The notes under the pieces were generated by a model, which was given only the letters and a program-made list of their open reading frames with translations, did not search any database and was not told the origin of the DNA. The translations under genes were made by a program, and so were the position numbers. This document shows positions 19,697-28,543 of a stretch of DNA of 64,000 bases, piece after piece. The first letter of the stretch is position 1. Every line of letters starts with the position of its first letter. The stretch comes from Affinundibacterium nitidum (GTDB lineage: Bacteria; Pseudomonadota; Gammaproteobacteria; Burkholderiales; Burkholderiaceae_D), in the NCBI RefSeq assembly GCF_014284155.1, contig NZ_JACOFZ010000001.1:1630545-1694544 (forward strand), written 5' to 3'.

Positions 19697-22201
19697 TTAG
19701 AAGCTGTAAGTCACACGTCCATAAACAAAACGACCTGAACGACCAAATGGAGAATAGTTAGAAAAACTCGCCGCGCCATTGGTATTTAAGGCTGGAGTGC
19801 GAGGGTCAGCATAGGTATCAAAAATATTGTCCGCGCCTACTGCCACTTTCCATTGTTTATTCAAGCTATAACGAAACTCCATATCGACTAAAGTCTTAGG
19901 AGACAACACCTGATCCAATGCGGCTGTTGTACCTGGATCAATGACCTCACCATAACGTGTTGCACGTAAAGTTGCACCGTATTCGTTTAATTTCCAGTCG
20001 ACGCTCGCATTAATTTTATTGCGTGGTTGACCTCTTTCGAAGGCAAGTACATTGACGCGATCAAAGAGAATTGGCGATGGTGACAATGCCGACAACTGTG
20101 CTGTCTTGGGGACCTTCGTGACCTTTGTCTGAGTGAAATTACCCGCTAATGTGAAGTCAAACTTACCAGCACCGTCGGCCAACATCAAATAATTCGCAAC
20201 AATATCGAGACCTTTGGTACTCGTATCAACACCATTGATGAAAAAGCGTCCACCACCAACTCCAACAAAACCTTGTGAAGTCAAATAATTGCGTACATTA
20301 GCGGCTGTTAAATTCTCAGACAAAACGATACGATTCGTGATGTCGATATGATAGGCATCGACCGTTAAGCCAAATTTACCGAAATTAAATACCGCCCCTA
20401 AAGATTGATTGACTGACTTTTCCGGCTCTAAAGGCTTAGCACCGAGCGCTATAGCCGCCGCGGAACCGGGAGTGAAAGTCGTAATTTCGAATGGAACGCC
20501 GTTGATGAAGTTAGTCGCTGTCGATGTGAAAAATTGCTGTTGCGGAGAAGGTGCACGGAAACCATTTTGGACCGTACCACGCAAGGCGAATTCTTTACTA
20601 AAGTTGTAGCGACTGGTGAGCTTTCCAGTGACGTTACTTCCAAAATCAGAATAGTGCTCTGCCCGTGCGGCAGCCGAGGCCAACCATTCTTTGGTCAGAT
20701 TCGCCTCCACATCAACAAAGACACCAGCAGCACTACGATTATTATCTGAAGCGTTAGCCGGGGTAAAACCTGGAAATACCTGAGCACCAGGCGCCGTTGG
20801 TGTACCGTTCGCTAATTTCTCACCTCCAAAACGGTAAGAGTCTGGCTCGCCTGCCGACAGGCTATAACCCTCGCGACGCATTTCAAACCCAGTGGCAAAA
20901 CTCAAGGGCGATGCCAAACCCAATTCAAAACTACGAACTGCCGTTAAGTTAAAGACTAACTGGTCATACGCGAAACCACCTGCATTGAACACCGTCTTAC
21001 TCGTTGGACCGATTGAACGGTTCAAACTATTCTGCACAGAAAACTGCATCTTGTTCTTACCATAGCCGAGCGAGGCATCCATATCCCAATCGCCCGCTAG
21101 CCATGAAGTCCCAAAGGTCGCGCTATAGTCATCGACTTGTGGCGCAATCTGCGGCAAGAAGCCATTTGGATAAATGGAAATGATGTTTTGGTCTTGTAAG
21201 GCGCGACGGAAGTTACCCGCTGATACCGCGTCACGACGTTGATAACTAGCCCAGGCATATACTTTTGTACCGCCTTGCAAGGTTTCGCCCGCATTGACGA
21301 AAAAAGTATTTTGTTTAACGTCAGGTTCACCATACCAAGCATCAAAACGATTAAAGTCTTTCTCACGTGGATCGAAAGCACCATTCACCAAAGGATATTG
21401 CTGACGGAAGTCCCACCCACCTCGTTCGGTATGTTTTTGGTCTTTTATTTCGGCAGCGACCGTGACGTAGCCATTTTCGCCAAATCCGAAGCCTTTCCAA
21501 ATGCTTGCAGTCGTCGTGTCGCCATCATGGCGACTACGCGAGGTACCAGGAGCTGACCACGTAGCGCCGTTAGGAACCGTTCCTGGAATGAAATCATATT
21601 CAGTGATACGTTGACCGTAACTTAAGCTCGCATCACCACCGTCGCGGTCCGCCCGAAGACGCAAGTTAATCACACCAGAAATCGCATCAGAACCATACTG
21701 CGCTGAAGCACCGTCACGCAGCACTTCGATATTTTTTACCATCGCGGTGGGAATTGTATTGAGATCCACGGCGGCTGTACCGCGGCCCACAGTACCGTTG
21801 ACATTGACTAGCGCAGAGGCGTGGCGTCGTTTTGAGTTAACCAGCACCAAAGTTTGGTCAGGTCCAAGACCGCGTAGCGTTGCTGGTCGGATCGTATCAG
21901 TACCATCGGTTAATCCAGGACGTGGAAAATTCAACGAAGGGAGTGCGATTGAAAGTGCTTGATTGATTTCGGTGACGCCGGAGTTTTGCAAAGAGTCGCC
22001 AGAAATGACATCGACTGGTGCGGAAGTATCTGTAACAGAGCGATTTGGCATGCGCGTCCCAGTCACCACCACTGCCACAGCTTTTTCATCGGTTACTAAT
22101 TTGGGCTTGCTATCACCTGTCTGAGCCTGTGCGAGGCCCGTGCAAAACAAAGAAGAAATGGCAATGGCGAGAATCGGATTCTTCGGTGAAAAGTGTTGCA
22201 T
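19697..22201 (-). CDS. TonB-dependent outer-membrane receptor
   Basis: This is an 834-residue TonB-dependent transporter. ATG at 22201 has GGAGG 6 nt upstream and gives a signal peptide of about 26 residues ending GLAQAQ; the frame open to 22351 is an upstream extension. The plug domain spans about 50-170 (SAPVDVISGDSLQNSGVTEI, then RGLGPDQTLVLVN and VEVLRDGASAQYGSDAISGV-like features). A 22-strand barrel follows and ends in an aromatic residue (GRVTYSF). The cargo cannot be deduced: no siderophore, TonB/ExbBD or sugar genes adjoin it. It is a single-gene unit with its own terminator. Confidence 0.92.
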   Translation of the reverse strand: MQHFSPKNPILAIAISSLFCTGLAQAQTGDSKPKLVTDEKAVAVVVTGTRMPNRSVTDTSAPVDVISGDSLQNSGVTEINQALSIALPSLNFPRPGLTDGTDTIRPATLRGLGPDQTLVLVNSKRRHASALVNVNGTVGRGTAAVDLNTIPTAMVKNIEVLRDGASAQYGSDAISGVINLRLRADRDGGDASLSYGQRITEYDFIPGTVPNGATWSAPGTSRSRHDGDTTTASIWKGFGFGENGYVTVAAEIKDQKHTERGGWDFRQQYPLVNGAFDPREKDFNRFDAWYGEPDVKQNTFFVNAGETLQGGTKVYAWASYQRRDAVSAGNFRRALQDQNIISIYPNGFLPQIAPQVDDYSATFGTSWLAGDWDMDASLGYGKNKMQFSVQNSLNRSIGPTSKTVFNAGGFAYDQLVFNLTAVRSFELGLASPLSFATGFEMRREGYSLSAGEPDSYRFGGEKLANGTPTAPGAQVFPGFTPANASDNNRSAAGVFVDVEANLTKEWLASAAARAEHYSDFGSNVTGKLTSRYNFSKEFALRGTVQNGFRAPSPQQQFFTSTATNFINGVPFEITTFTPGSAAAIALGAKPLEPEKSVNQSLGAVFNFGKFGLTVDAYHIDITNRIVLSENLTAANVRNYLTSQGFVGVGGGRFFINGVDTSTKGLDIVANYLMLADGAGKFDFTLAGNFTQTKVTKVPKTAQLSALSPSPILFDRVNVLAFERGQPRNKINASVDWKLNEYGATLRATRYGEVIDPGTTAALDQVLSPKTLVDMEFRYSLNKQWKVAVGADNIFDTYADPRTPALNTNGAASFSNYSPFGRSGRFVYGRVTYSF

Positions 22202-22464
22202 TGTGAACCTCCAAAAAAATAAACGACATGTCGTGCAATTAAGGATGGGGTGTTCATTAGCCAAGCGACGCGCTCGAAAAAGACGTGAAATCATCATGAC
22301 AGCAAGACTTTTCCACGTCAATTTAAAGCCTGCCAGATACAACAGTCTCAAGCCGAGAATGTCATAATTCGAGCTATTTGGAGCATAAACATTAAGCTTA
22401 TCTTCAATCGAGATCGCAATCTAATCAAATAGGCATGACATCTTCATCAAGGTCTTTATTCAAT

Positions 22465-23091
22465 ATGAATCCAAACAAGCCATTGCTAAAACAATTCTCA
22501 GCCGCCTGTGAACGCAACCGCGATCCGATCTTGGCACAGTTAAGTATCCACTTCAGCCACACTCAACGTGTATTAGAGATAGGCAGTGGTACCGGTCAAC
22601 ATGCGGTCTATTTTGCGCAACATTTACCCCATCTAATGTGGCAGACAAGTGATCGCATCGCCTACCATCCCAGTATCGAGGCATGGCTAGAAGAAGCGAA
22701 ATTACGGAATGTATTGCCGCCTCTCGAACTCGATGTCGCGCAGCCAGATCAATGGCCAACCGCATCATTCGATGCAGCCTTCACAGCGAACACATGTCAT
22801 ATCATGGCATGGGAAGAAGTAGCACAAATGCTAGTGCACCTCGCGCGATGCTTGGAAGAGCTAGGTTTATTTGTTATCTACGGTCCTTTCAAGTACAGCG
22901 GAGCCTTCACCAGTGATAGTAACGCTGACTTCGACCACAGCTTACGCCAGCAAGCTAGCCACATGGGAATACGCGACATTGAACAAATAACACTACTCGC
23001 ACAAGATTCAGGACTGACATTGCTGCACGATCTTGATATGCCAGCCAACAATCGGCTACTGGTATTCCAGAAAACCACAAATAAGACTTGA
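22465..23091 (+). CDS. DUF938 family SAM-dependent methyltransferase-like protein
   Basis: This is a protein of about 208 residues with a class I methyltransferase fold, DUF938 family. The SAM-binding motif is VLEIGSGTGQHAVYFA (about 35-50), with further motifs at LELDVAQP and FTANTCHIMAW. The N-terminus KQFSAACERNRDPIL is typical of DUF938. ATG at 22465 is preferred because it gives the family length; the frame is open upstream to 22435. The substrate of this family is not known. It is transcribed towards the sensor cyclase gene, 139 bp away, but is probably independent. Confidence 0.8.
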   Translation: MNPNKPLLKQFSAACERNRDPILAQLSIHFSHTQRVLEIGSGTGQHAVYFAQHLPHLMWQTSDRIAYHPSIEAWLEEAKLRNVLPPLELDVAQPDQWPTASFDAAFTANTCHIMAWEEVAQMLVHLARCLEELGLFVIYGPFKYSGAFTSDSNADFDHSLRQQASHMGIRDIEQITLLAQDSGLTLLHDLDMPANNRLLVFQKTTNKT

Positions 23092-23215
23092 GCTGTGAAA
23101 AAAGGTTAAAATTTCCATATCGCACTATTACTGTGCTGCATTCAATCGTACACTTTAGATACGGCCAATCGCGCGATATTCGTAGCTGATCTGAAAGCAC
23201 TTATTCCAAGACATA

Positions 23216-23227
23216 GTGGTCGACCAC
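23216..23227. promoter_or_regulatory. 12-bp perfect palindrome at the start of the sensor cyclase gene
   Basis: GTGGTCGACCAC is a perfect 12-bp palindrome immediately before the ATG at 23231. It occupies the place of the ribosome-binding site and could be an operator or a small hairpin masking initiation. A chance origin is possible. Confidence 0.35.
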
Positions 23228-23230
23228 AAT

Positions 23231-26200
23231 ATGAAATTGAACATGCTGCTTATTCGTATCCTCATTTTTCTCGGACTCGCAATTGGCCTCGGTCTCTGCA
23301 ACGCACAGACTCGTTCATTGACTACTCAAACCGCTACCACTAACAGCGCTCAATCAGAAGCAGGCACACCATTACTACGTACCTTTCTGCCTCAGGAATA
23401 TCGCGCACAAGGGCAAAACTGGGCCGTCGTTCAAGATCAACGTGGGCTGATTTATGTCGGCAACAACGACGGTGTCTTGGAGTTCGATGGTGAACGTTGG
23501 CGTCTGATTAAGGTTAGCAATCAAACCACGGTGCGTTCGCTTGCCGTGGATGCCAATGGTCGCATCTATGTCGGCGCGGTTGGTGAGATCGGTTATCTTC
23601 AAGAAGATGCCCATGGCACCATGCAGTATGTCTCCTTGATGCCTAAATTGAACCAGGAACAACGACAGTTCTCCGATGTGTGGCGCTGTTTTGCCAACGA
23701 CCAAGGAATTGTGTTTGCTTCGTTTCGACGTCTTCTCAGAATCAAGGGTGACAAAGTCGATCATTGGACACCCAAACAAGCTTTCCAATGGCCGTTTTAT
23801 CTCAACAAGCGTCTATTTGTCCGAGAAGCAGGACGAGGTTTACTCGAACTGAAAGGTGACAGACTGGAGCTCTTAGCTGGCGGCGAGCGTTTCGCATCTG
23901 AACGGCTATACGTTATGTTAAGTCTCGCCAATAATACTGGTGCAAATAACGCCACAAATAGCTCCGAGAACAACAGCGAGCGCTATATTCTCGGCACTCA
24001 AAATCAAGGATTCTATGTATATGAAAATGGGCAATTCCGTAATTGGAAAACGGATATTGATACCATTTTGAAGTCAAGCTTGCTGTATAGCGCTGCGCAA
24101 ATGAACGACGGCAGCATGTATTTTGGCACAGTCCAAAGTGGCTTATTTCATCTTGATATAGATGGTAAATTACTAGGTCACATTGATCGTTCAAATGGAC
24201 TGCCAGATCAAGCTGTGTATGGACTAGCGGTAGACCGAGATCAAGGTTTATGGTTAGCTTTAGATCGCGGTATCAGTCGTATTGAGGTCACCGATCCTTT
24301 AAGTCGCTTTCACGAAAATAACGGACTCGTAGGCTCTAGTCTTTATGTCCATCGTCATCAAGAAAAACTCTACTCGGCAACGACTCAGGGTTTGTATCGA
24401 CTAGCGCCCGGTACCAACGCACAATTTGAACGCATCCCTAACATCAGTGGACCAACTTGGGGGCTTTATAGTTTTGGACAGCGCCTCATGATTGGGAATT
24501 ATCAAGGCATCTATGTACTCGATCAAAATAAAGTCGAAAAAATTCCATCGACAGACACAGCACTATGTTTTCTCAACCCCAAAGAACTTCCAAATCAACT
24601 TTTGATTGGGGTTCGTAATGGTGTATTAAGGATACAACTCAACGGAGATAAGTGGCAAATTCGAGGGATGTTGCCTGGCATTACCGACGAGGTTAGGACC
24701 ATCGTTCAAGATAAACAAGGTGATATTTGGCTTGGTACGAATAGCACTGGTGTGGTGCGCATCCGCATTCGTCAAGGGAAAGAGGGTGAAGAACATTTCG
24801 AAACTGCGCGCTATGGTGCAAATGATGGGCTACCAAGCCAGAACAAGAATTGGGCCTACCTGATCAATCAAGAAGTTCGGTTTGGCACGAATGCAGGCGT
24901 ATTTCAATTTGATGCCAATAGCAATCGTTTTAATAGTGACAATCGCTTTCAAAAGCTATTTGAGAATCCACGACCCGTCTATAGCATCTATGAGGATGCG
25001 TCATCTCGCGTCTGGCTCTTCTCCCAAGATCTTCAAACTGGATTCGAAGAAGTAAGTTCGCTAAAACTAGTCGGCTCAGAATACAAACCCATTCATACGC
25101 AAGCACTACGGGCCTTAACAGGTGAGCGCGGTGAAGGTATGCAGAGGATACTCTACGATAGCGATGGTGTAATGTGGTTCGGCGGCACCAAGGGATTGTT
25201 TCGTTTAGTCCCTGATTCCGAAAAAAACTATCAGGCACCGTTCAGCACTTTAATACGCAACTTGAGCACTTCGGACAATGTCATTTATGGTGGGCACGGT
25301 TTACAATCGAATGCTGAACTTGAGTTTAGTCAAAATCGTTTGCGATTTGACTATGCAGCCACCAGCTATGACGGCCAACAAAGCAACTTGTATCAAGTAT
25401 TCTTAGAAGGTAATGACAGTGGTTGGTCAAATTGGAATACAGAAACCTACCAAGACTACAGCAACCTCTTTGAGGGAAAATATCGTTTTCGCGTCCGAGC
25501 AAAAAATATTTACGGTACGGTCAGTGAAGAAGCTAACTTTAGCTTTACCGTAAAAGCACCGTGGTACCGAAGTTACCTCGCCTATGTTTGCTATGCGATC
25601 TTAATCTTCGTCGTTGTTCGCTTGATCAGTGGCTGGCGGGTTGATCGACTCAACGCACAGAAACATCTACTTGAAGAACTGGTCCTCGCGCGCACCAAAG
25701 AATTGGAACAGGCTTATGCCGAAATTGAAAAGATTAGCTTACTCGATCCACTCACTGGTTTAGGGAACCGCCGACATCTAACCCAATCTTTATCAAATCT
25801 GATTCCATTCACATCTGGCGATGATCGACGCAACGGCAAAGGCAAACGCTATGCCTTTGTCTTAATCGACATCGATCACTTCAAGAGCATCAACGATACG
25901 CATGGACACGCGAGTGGCGATGCTATCTTAAGTGGAATTGCGGGCATACTTCGAGAACATTGCCGCAACGATGACCTCGCCGTACGATGGGGCGGAGAAG
26001 AATTCTTATTGTGCGCTAGAGTCAACGATGAACATGAAGCATTAGGCTGGGCCAGTCGCTTACGACAAGCGGTTGGCGCTGCGCGTTTCCCCATCAGCGA
26101 AGGACGAACAGTCAGCACCACTTGTTCCATCGGCATTGCCTGTTTCCCTTTCCAAATGCAACGAGCAGATCTACTCACTCAAGAACAAGTGATTCTTATC

Positions 26201-26374
26201 GCCGACGCGTGCCTCTATGTCGCCAAACGCAATGGTCGAGATCAATGCGTGTGTGCGACGCCGAATGGTGTTTGGCCTAACGATGTCGGACAAAAAATTA
26301 ATGTCGATGTGCAAAGTTTCTTGCAATCGGGTTTGGTTCATTTGCAAAGTGACAAAATGAAAGAACTGGCATAG
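23231..26374 (+). CDS. membrane sensor diguanylate cyclase with beta-propeller periplasmic domain
   Basis: This is a 1047-residue sensor with a signal peptide or N-terminal anchor (about 1-25) and a large periplasmic region of two-component-regulator propeller repeats. Repeat units include QDQRGLIYVGNNDGVLEFDG, DKQGDIWLGTNSTGVVRI and DRDQGLWLALDRGISRIEV. A Y_Y_Y domain (about 700-780, ending FRVRAKNIYGTVSEEANFSF), one membrane segment (about 790-810), a short coiled coil and a GGDEF domain follow. The active site reads GGEEF (921-925), with RNDD as a probable inhibitory site. ATG at 23231 is chosen; GTG at 23216 lies in a palindrome. It probably makes c-di-GMP in response to an extracellular, possibly glycan-related, cue. 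An HD-GYP gene follows 121 bp downstream. Confidence 0.9.
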   Translation: MKLNMLLIRILIFLGLAIGLGLCNAQTRSLTTQTATTNSAQSEAGTPLLRTFLPQEYRAQGQNWAVVQDQRGLIYVGNNDGVLEFDGERWRLIKVSNQTTVRSLAVDANGRIYVGAVGEIGYLQEDAHGTMQYVSLMPKLNQEQRQFSDVWRCFANDQGIVFASFRRLLRIKGDKVDHWTPKQAFQWPFYLNKRLFVREAGRGLLELKGDRLELLAGGERFASERLYVMLSLANNTGANNATNSSENNSERYILGTQNQGFYVYENGQFRNWKTDIDTILKSSLLYSAAQMNDGSMYFGTVQSGLFHLDIDGKLLGHIDRSNGLPDQAVYGLAVDRDQGLWLALDRGISRIEVTDPLSRFHENNGLVGSSLYVHRHQEKLYSATTQGLYRLAPGTNAQFERIPNISGPTWGLYSFGQRLMIGNYQGIYVLDQNKVEKIPSTDTALCFLNPKELPNQLLIGVRNGVLRIQLNGDKWQIRGMLPGITDEVRTIVQDKQGDIWLGTNSTGVVRIRIRQGKEGEEHFETARYGANDGLPSQNKNWAYLINQEVRFGTNAGVFQFDANSNRFNSDNRFQKLFENPRPVYSIYEDASSRVWLFSQDLQTGFEEVSSLKLVGSEYKPIHTQALRALTGERGEGMQRILYDSDGVMWFGGTKGLFRLVPDSEKNYQAPFSTLIRNLSTSDNVIYGGHGLQSNAELEFSQNRLRFDYAATSYDGQQSNLYQVFLEGNDSGWSNWNTETYQDYSNLFEGKYRFRVRAKNIYGTVSEEANFSFTVKAPWYRSYLAYVCYAILIFVVVRLISGWRVDRLNAQKHLLEELVLARTKELEQAYAEIEKISLLDPLTGLGNRRHLTQSLSNLIPFTSGDDRRNGKGKRYAFVLIDIDHFKSINDTHGHASGDAILSGIAGILREHCRNDDLAVRWGGEEFLLCARVNDEHEALGWASRLRQAVGAARFPISEGRTVSTTCSIGIACFPFQMQRADLLTQEQVILIADACLYVAKRNGRDQCVCATPNGVWPNDVGQKINVDVQSFLQSGLVHLQSDKMKELA

Positions 26375-26495
26375 TGCCAATTACTGGATCGAATTGAAAC
26401 AAAGGGTTAAATTTTCTCGCGCAATCAAAGTCTTGGCTAGCGCTGAGTTACACTAGGCCTTATATCAACAAAATACATACAAACGGAGCCACGCA

Positions 26496-27716
26496 ATGTT
26501 AAAGAAGATCGCCGTCGATGAATTAAGAACGGGGATGTACTTACAGTCGCTATGTGGCTCTTGGATGGATCATCCTTTTTGGCGTACCAAATTCATTATC
26601 ACTGATCCACTCGACATCCAGAAAATTGTCGATAGCGGCATCACCGAAGTTTGGATCAATATCGACAAAGGCGCTGAACCACAAGCCGCAGTCACTGCTC
26701 CCACCGCAACTGAGTCAGTAAAACCCGAACCAGAAGTGGTTCCTAAGAAGGCAGTTGAACGTCCTAAGCCCACACAAACTTCAGACGAAATGCAACGTGC
26801 CGCGAAAATCTGCGCGCAGGCGAAAAAATCTGTGAAGTCGATGTTCGAAGAAGCGCGCATGGGTAGGGCAATTTCAATCGATCATGCTGGCGAAATAGTC
26901 CAAGAGATATCGTTCTCAGTGATGCGAAATCCGAACGCGCTGATTAATCTAGCACGTCTCAAAAATGCTGATGATTATACTTACATGCATTCCGTTGCTG
27001 TCTGCGCGCTGATGGTGGCGCTCTCCCATCATCTCAACCTTGATGAGGACCAAACTCATGAGGCAGGACTCGCCGGACTTTTACATGATTTAGGCAAAGC
27101 GAGTATGCCGAGCGAAGTGCTGCTCAAACCAGGAAAGCTCACTGTAGAAGAATTCGAGATCATGAAGAGTCATCCGGCAGAAGGGCATCGACTCTTACTC
27201 GAAAGTGGCTTCGATGCCGCAGTTCCACTTGATGTCGTACTTCATCACCATGAACGTATTGATGGCAGTGGCTATCCACATGGCTTGAAAGGCGATCAAA
27301 TCAGCATTTATTCGAAAATGGGGGCCGTATGCGACGTCTATGATGCCATCACATCGAATCGCCCTTACAAAGCAGGCTGGGAACCAGCAGACTCCATCAA
27401 GCGTATGGGTGAATGGTGCGAGGCACAGTACGATAAAGATGTATTTCAAGCATTCGTTAGCAGCGTTGGTATTTATCCTGTTGGCTCGCTCGTCAGGCTT
27501 GCGTCGGGGCGCTTAGGTGTCGTGGTTGAACAAACTAAAAACCTTGTGGCACCAAAAGTAAAAGTGTTTTTCTCGACGAAATCGAAAAGCTATATTCCCG
27601 CCGAGATCATCGATCTATCGAGACCAACAGTCGATGTCAAAGGTGAAAAAATAGTGGCCCACGAAGATGCTGCGAAATGGGCCTTCAAAAACTTCAATGA
27701 AATGTGGGCTGGTTAA
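26496..27716 (+). CDS. HD-GYP domain cyclic-di-GMP phosphodiesterase
   Basis: This is a 406-residue protein with an N-terminal DUF3391 domain (about 1-125, LRTGMYLQSLCGSWMDHPFW) and a C-terminal HD-GYP domain (about 140-340). The metal-binding HD pair is in LLHDLGK (His197, Asp198) and the signature HHERIDGSGYP ends at 261, so catalysis to pGpG or GMP is expected. The start has GGAG 9 nt upstream. It lies 121 bp downstream of a diguanylate cyclase on the same strand, so the two form a likely synthesis and breakdown pair. The 100 C-terminal residues hold a small beta-rich tail seen in other DUF3391 HD-GYP proteins. Confidence 0.93.
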   Translation: MLKKIAVDELRTGMYLQSLCGSWMDHPFWRTKFIITDPLDIQKIVDSGITEVWINIDKGAEPQAAVTAPTATESVKPEPEVVPKKAVERPKPTQTSDEMQRAAKICAQAKKSVKSMFEEARMGRAISIDHAGEIVQEISFSVMRNPNALINLARLKNADDYTYMHSVAVCALMVALSHHLNLDEDQTHEAGLAGLLHDLGKASMPSEVLLKPGKLTVEEFEIMKSHPAEGHRLLLESGFDAAVPLDVVLHHHERIDGSGYPHGLKGDQISIYSKMGAVCDVYDAITSNRPYKAGWEPADSIKRMGEWCEAQYDKDVFQAFVSSVGIYPVGSLVRLASGRLGVVVEQTKNLVAPKVKVFFSTKSKSYIPAEIIDLSRPTVDVKGEKIVAHEDAAKWAFKNFNEMWAG

Positions 27717-27748
27717 GGCTGCACCCATTGTTCAAGCTACAAAATGGA

Positions 27749-28261
27749 TTAAGGTAGTGAGAGCCACAAGTTATCCCAATCCTCAGGTAAAAAAGCCCCA
27801 TCACGTTTGAACATGAGTTGATGTTTGGGATTAAGCACGAAATGGGTGGGGGTCGAGCCCAAGCTTCCGAAATTATCTTGATGGCCTGGTGCAAAACGCC
27901 AAACTGTCGGAAATCGTTGATCTTTAGGATAAGCTAAAGTCGTTGCATCGTTATATTCATCCAGGTCTTTCTTGTTCTGATCAATATTCACACCGAGCAA
28001 GACGAACTTCTTTTTTACATTGCGCAAGTAAAAGTCGCGCATCAGCTTCAAGTCATGTGAACAGACTGTACAGTCAAAAGTAAAGAAGCTAACTAAGACG
28101 GTACGACCTAAGTATTCCTTCAAATCAAGCGGTTTCCCATACACATCAGTACCACGCAATTGATATTGAACATTGCTTGTTTTCTTATCAGCAGCGAATG
28201 CAGGAGCACCCAAAACCATACTACTAGCCAATGAAGTTTTCAGAAAATCTCTTCTATCCAT
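27749..28261 (-). CDS. exported thioredoxin-fold redoxin (AhpC/TSA-TlpA type)
   Basis: This is a 170-residue protein with a twin-arginine-like signal peptide (MDRRDFLKTSLASSM, cleavage after AFA at about residue 23) and a redoxin domain. The likely redox-active pair is CTVC (Cys64, Cys67) in SFFTFDCTVCSHD. The ATG at 28261 follows GAGGAGTC; the frame open to 28396 is not supported. Proteins of this type reduce disulfides or peroxides outside the cytoplasm, or deliver reductant for cytochrome maturation. The partner is unknown. It converges with the HD-GYP gene. Confidence 0.75.
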   Translation of the reverse strand: MDRRDFLKTSLASSMVLGAPAFAADKKTSNVQYQLRGTDVYGKPLDLKEYLGRTVLVSFFTFDCTVCSHDLKLMRDFYLRNVKKKFVLLGVNIDQNKKDLDEYNDATTLAYPKDQRFPTVWRFAPGHQDNFGSLGSTPTHFVLNPKHQLMFKRDGAFLPEDWDNLWLSLP

Positions 28262-28543
28262 TACAGACTCCTCGAAATAAAGCGTGATCAAAATGACCAT
28301 GACACCGAAAGACCATGTTGGCAGTCTTATCCGATCATAGGTAAGAAGTGACGTTAAAGAAAGTGAAATCTTCCGCATTGTGGTCGAAACGATCAAAGTT
28401 GATCTTGAAAACCACAGAATTCGGATTGTAATTTTTAGTTTGCTTTGCTACGCTAAGGAAGTACATGTTGCTGAATAAATCGAGTCCGATTTCCGTCAAC
28501 AATAAGTAGAAAAACTGCCACCCTGAGACAAGGCAAGATCGAC

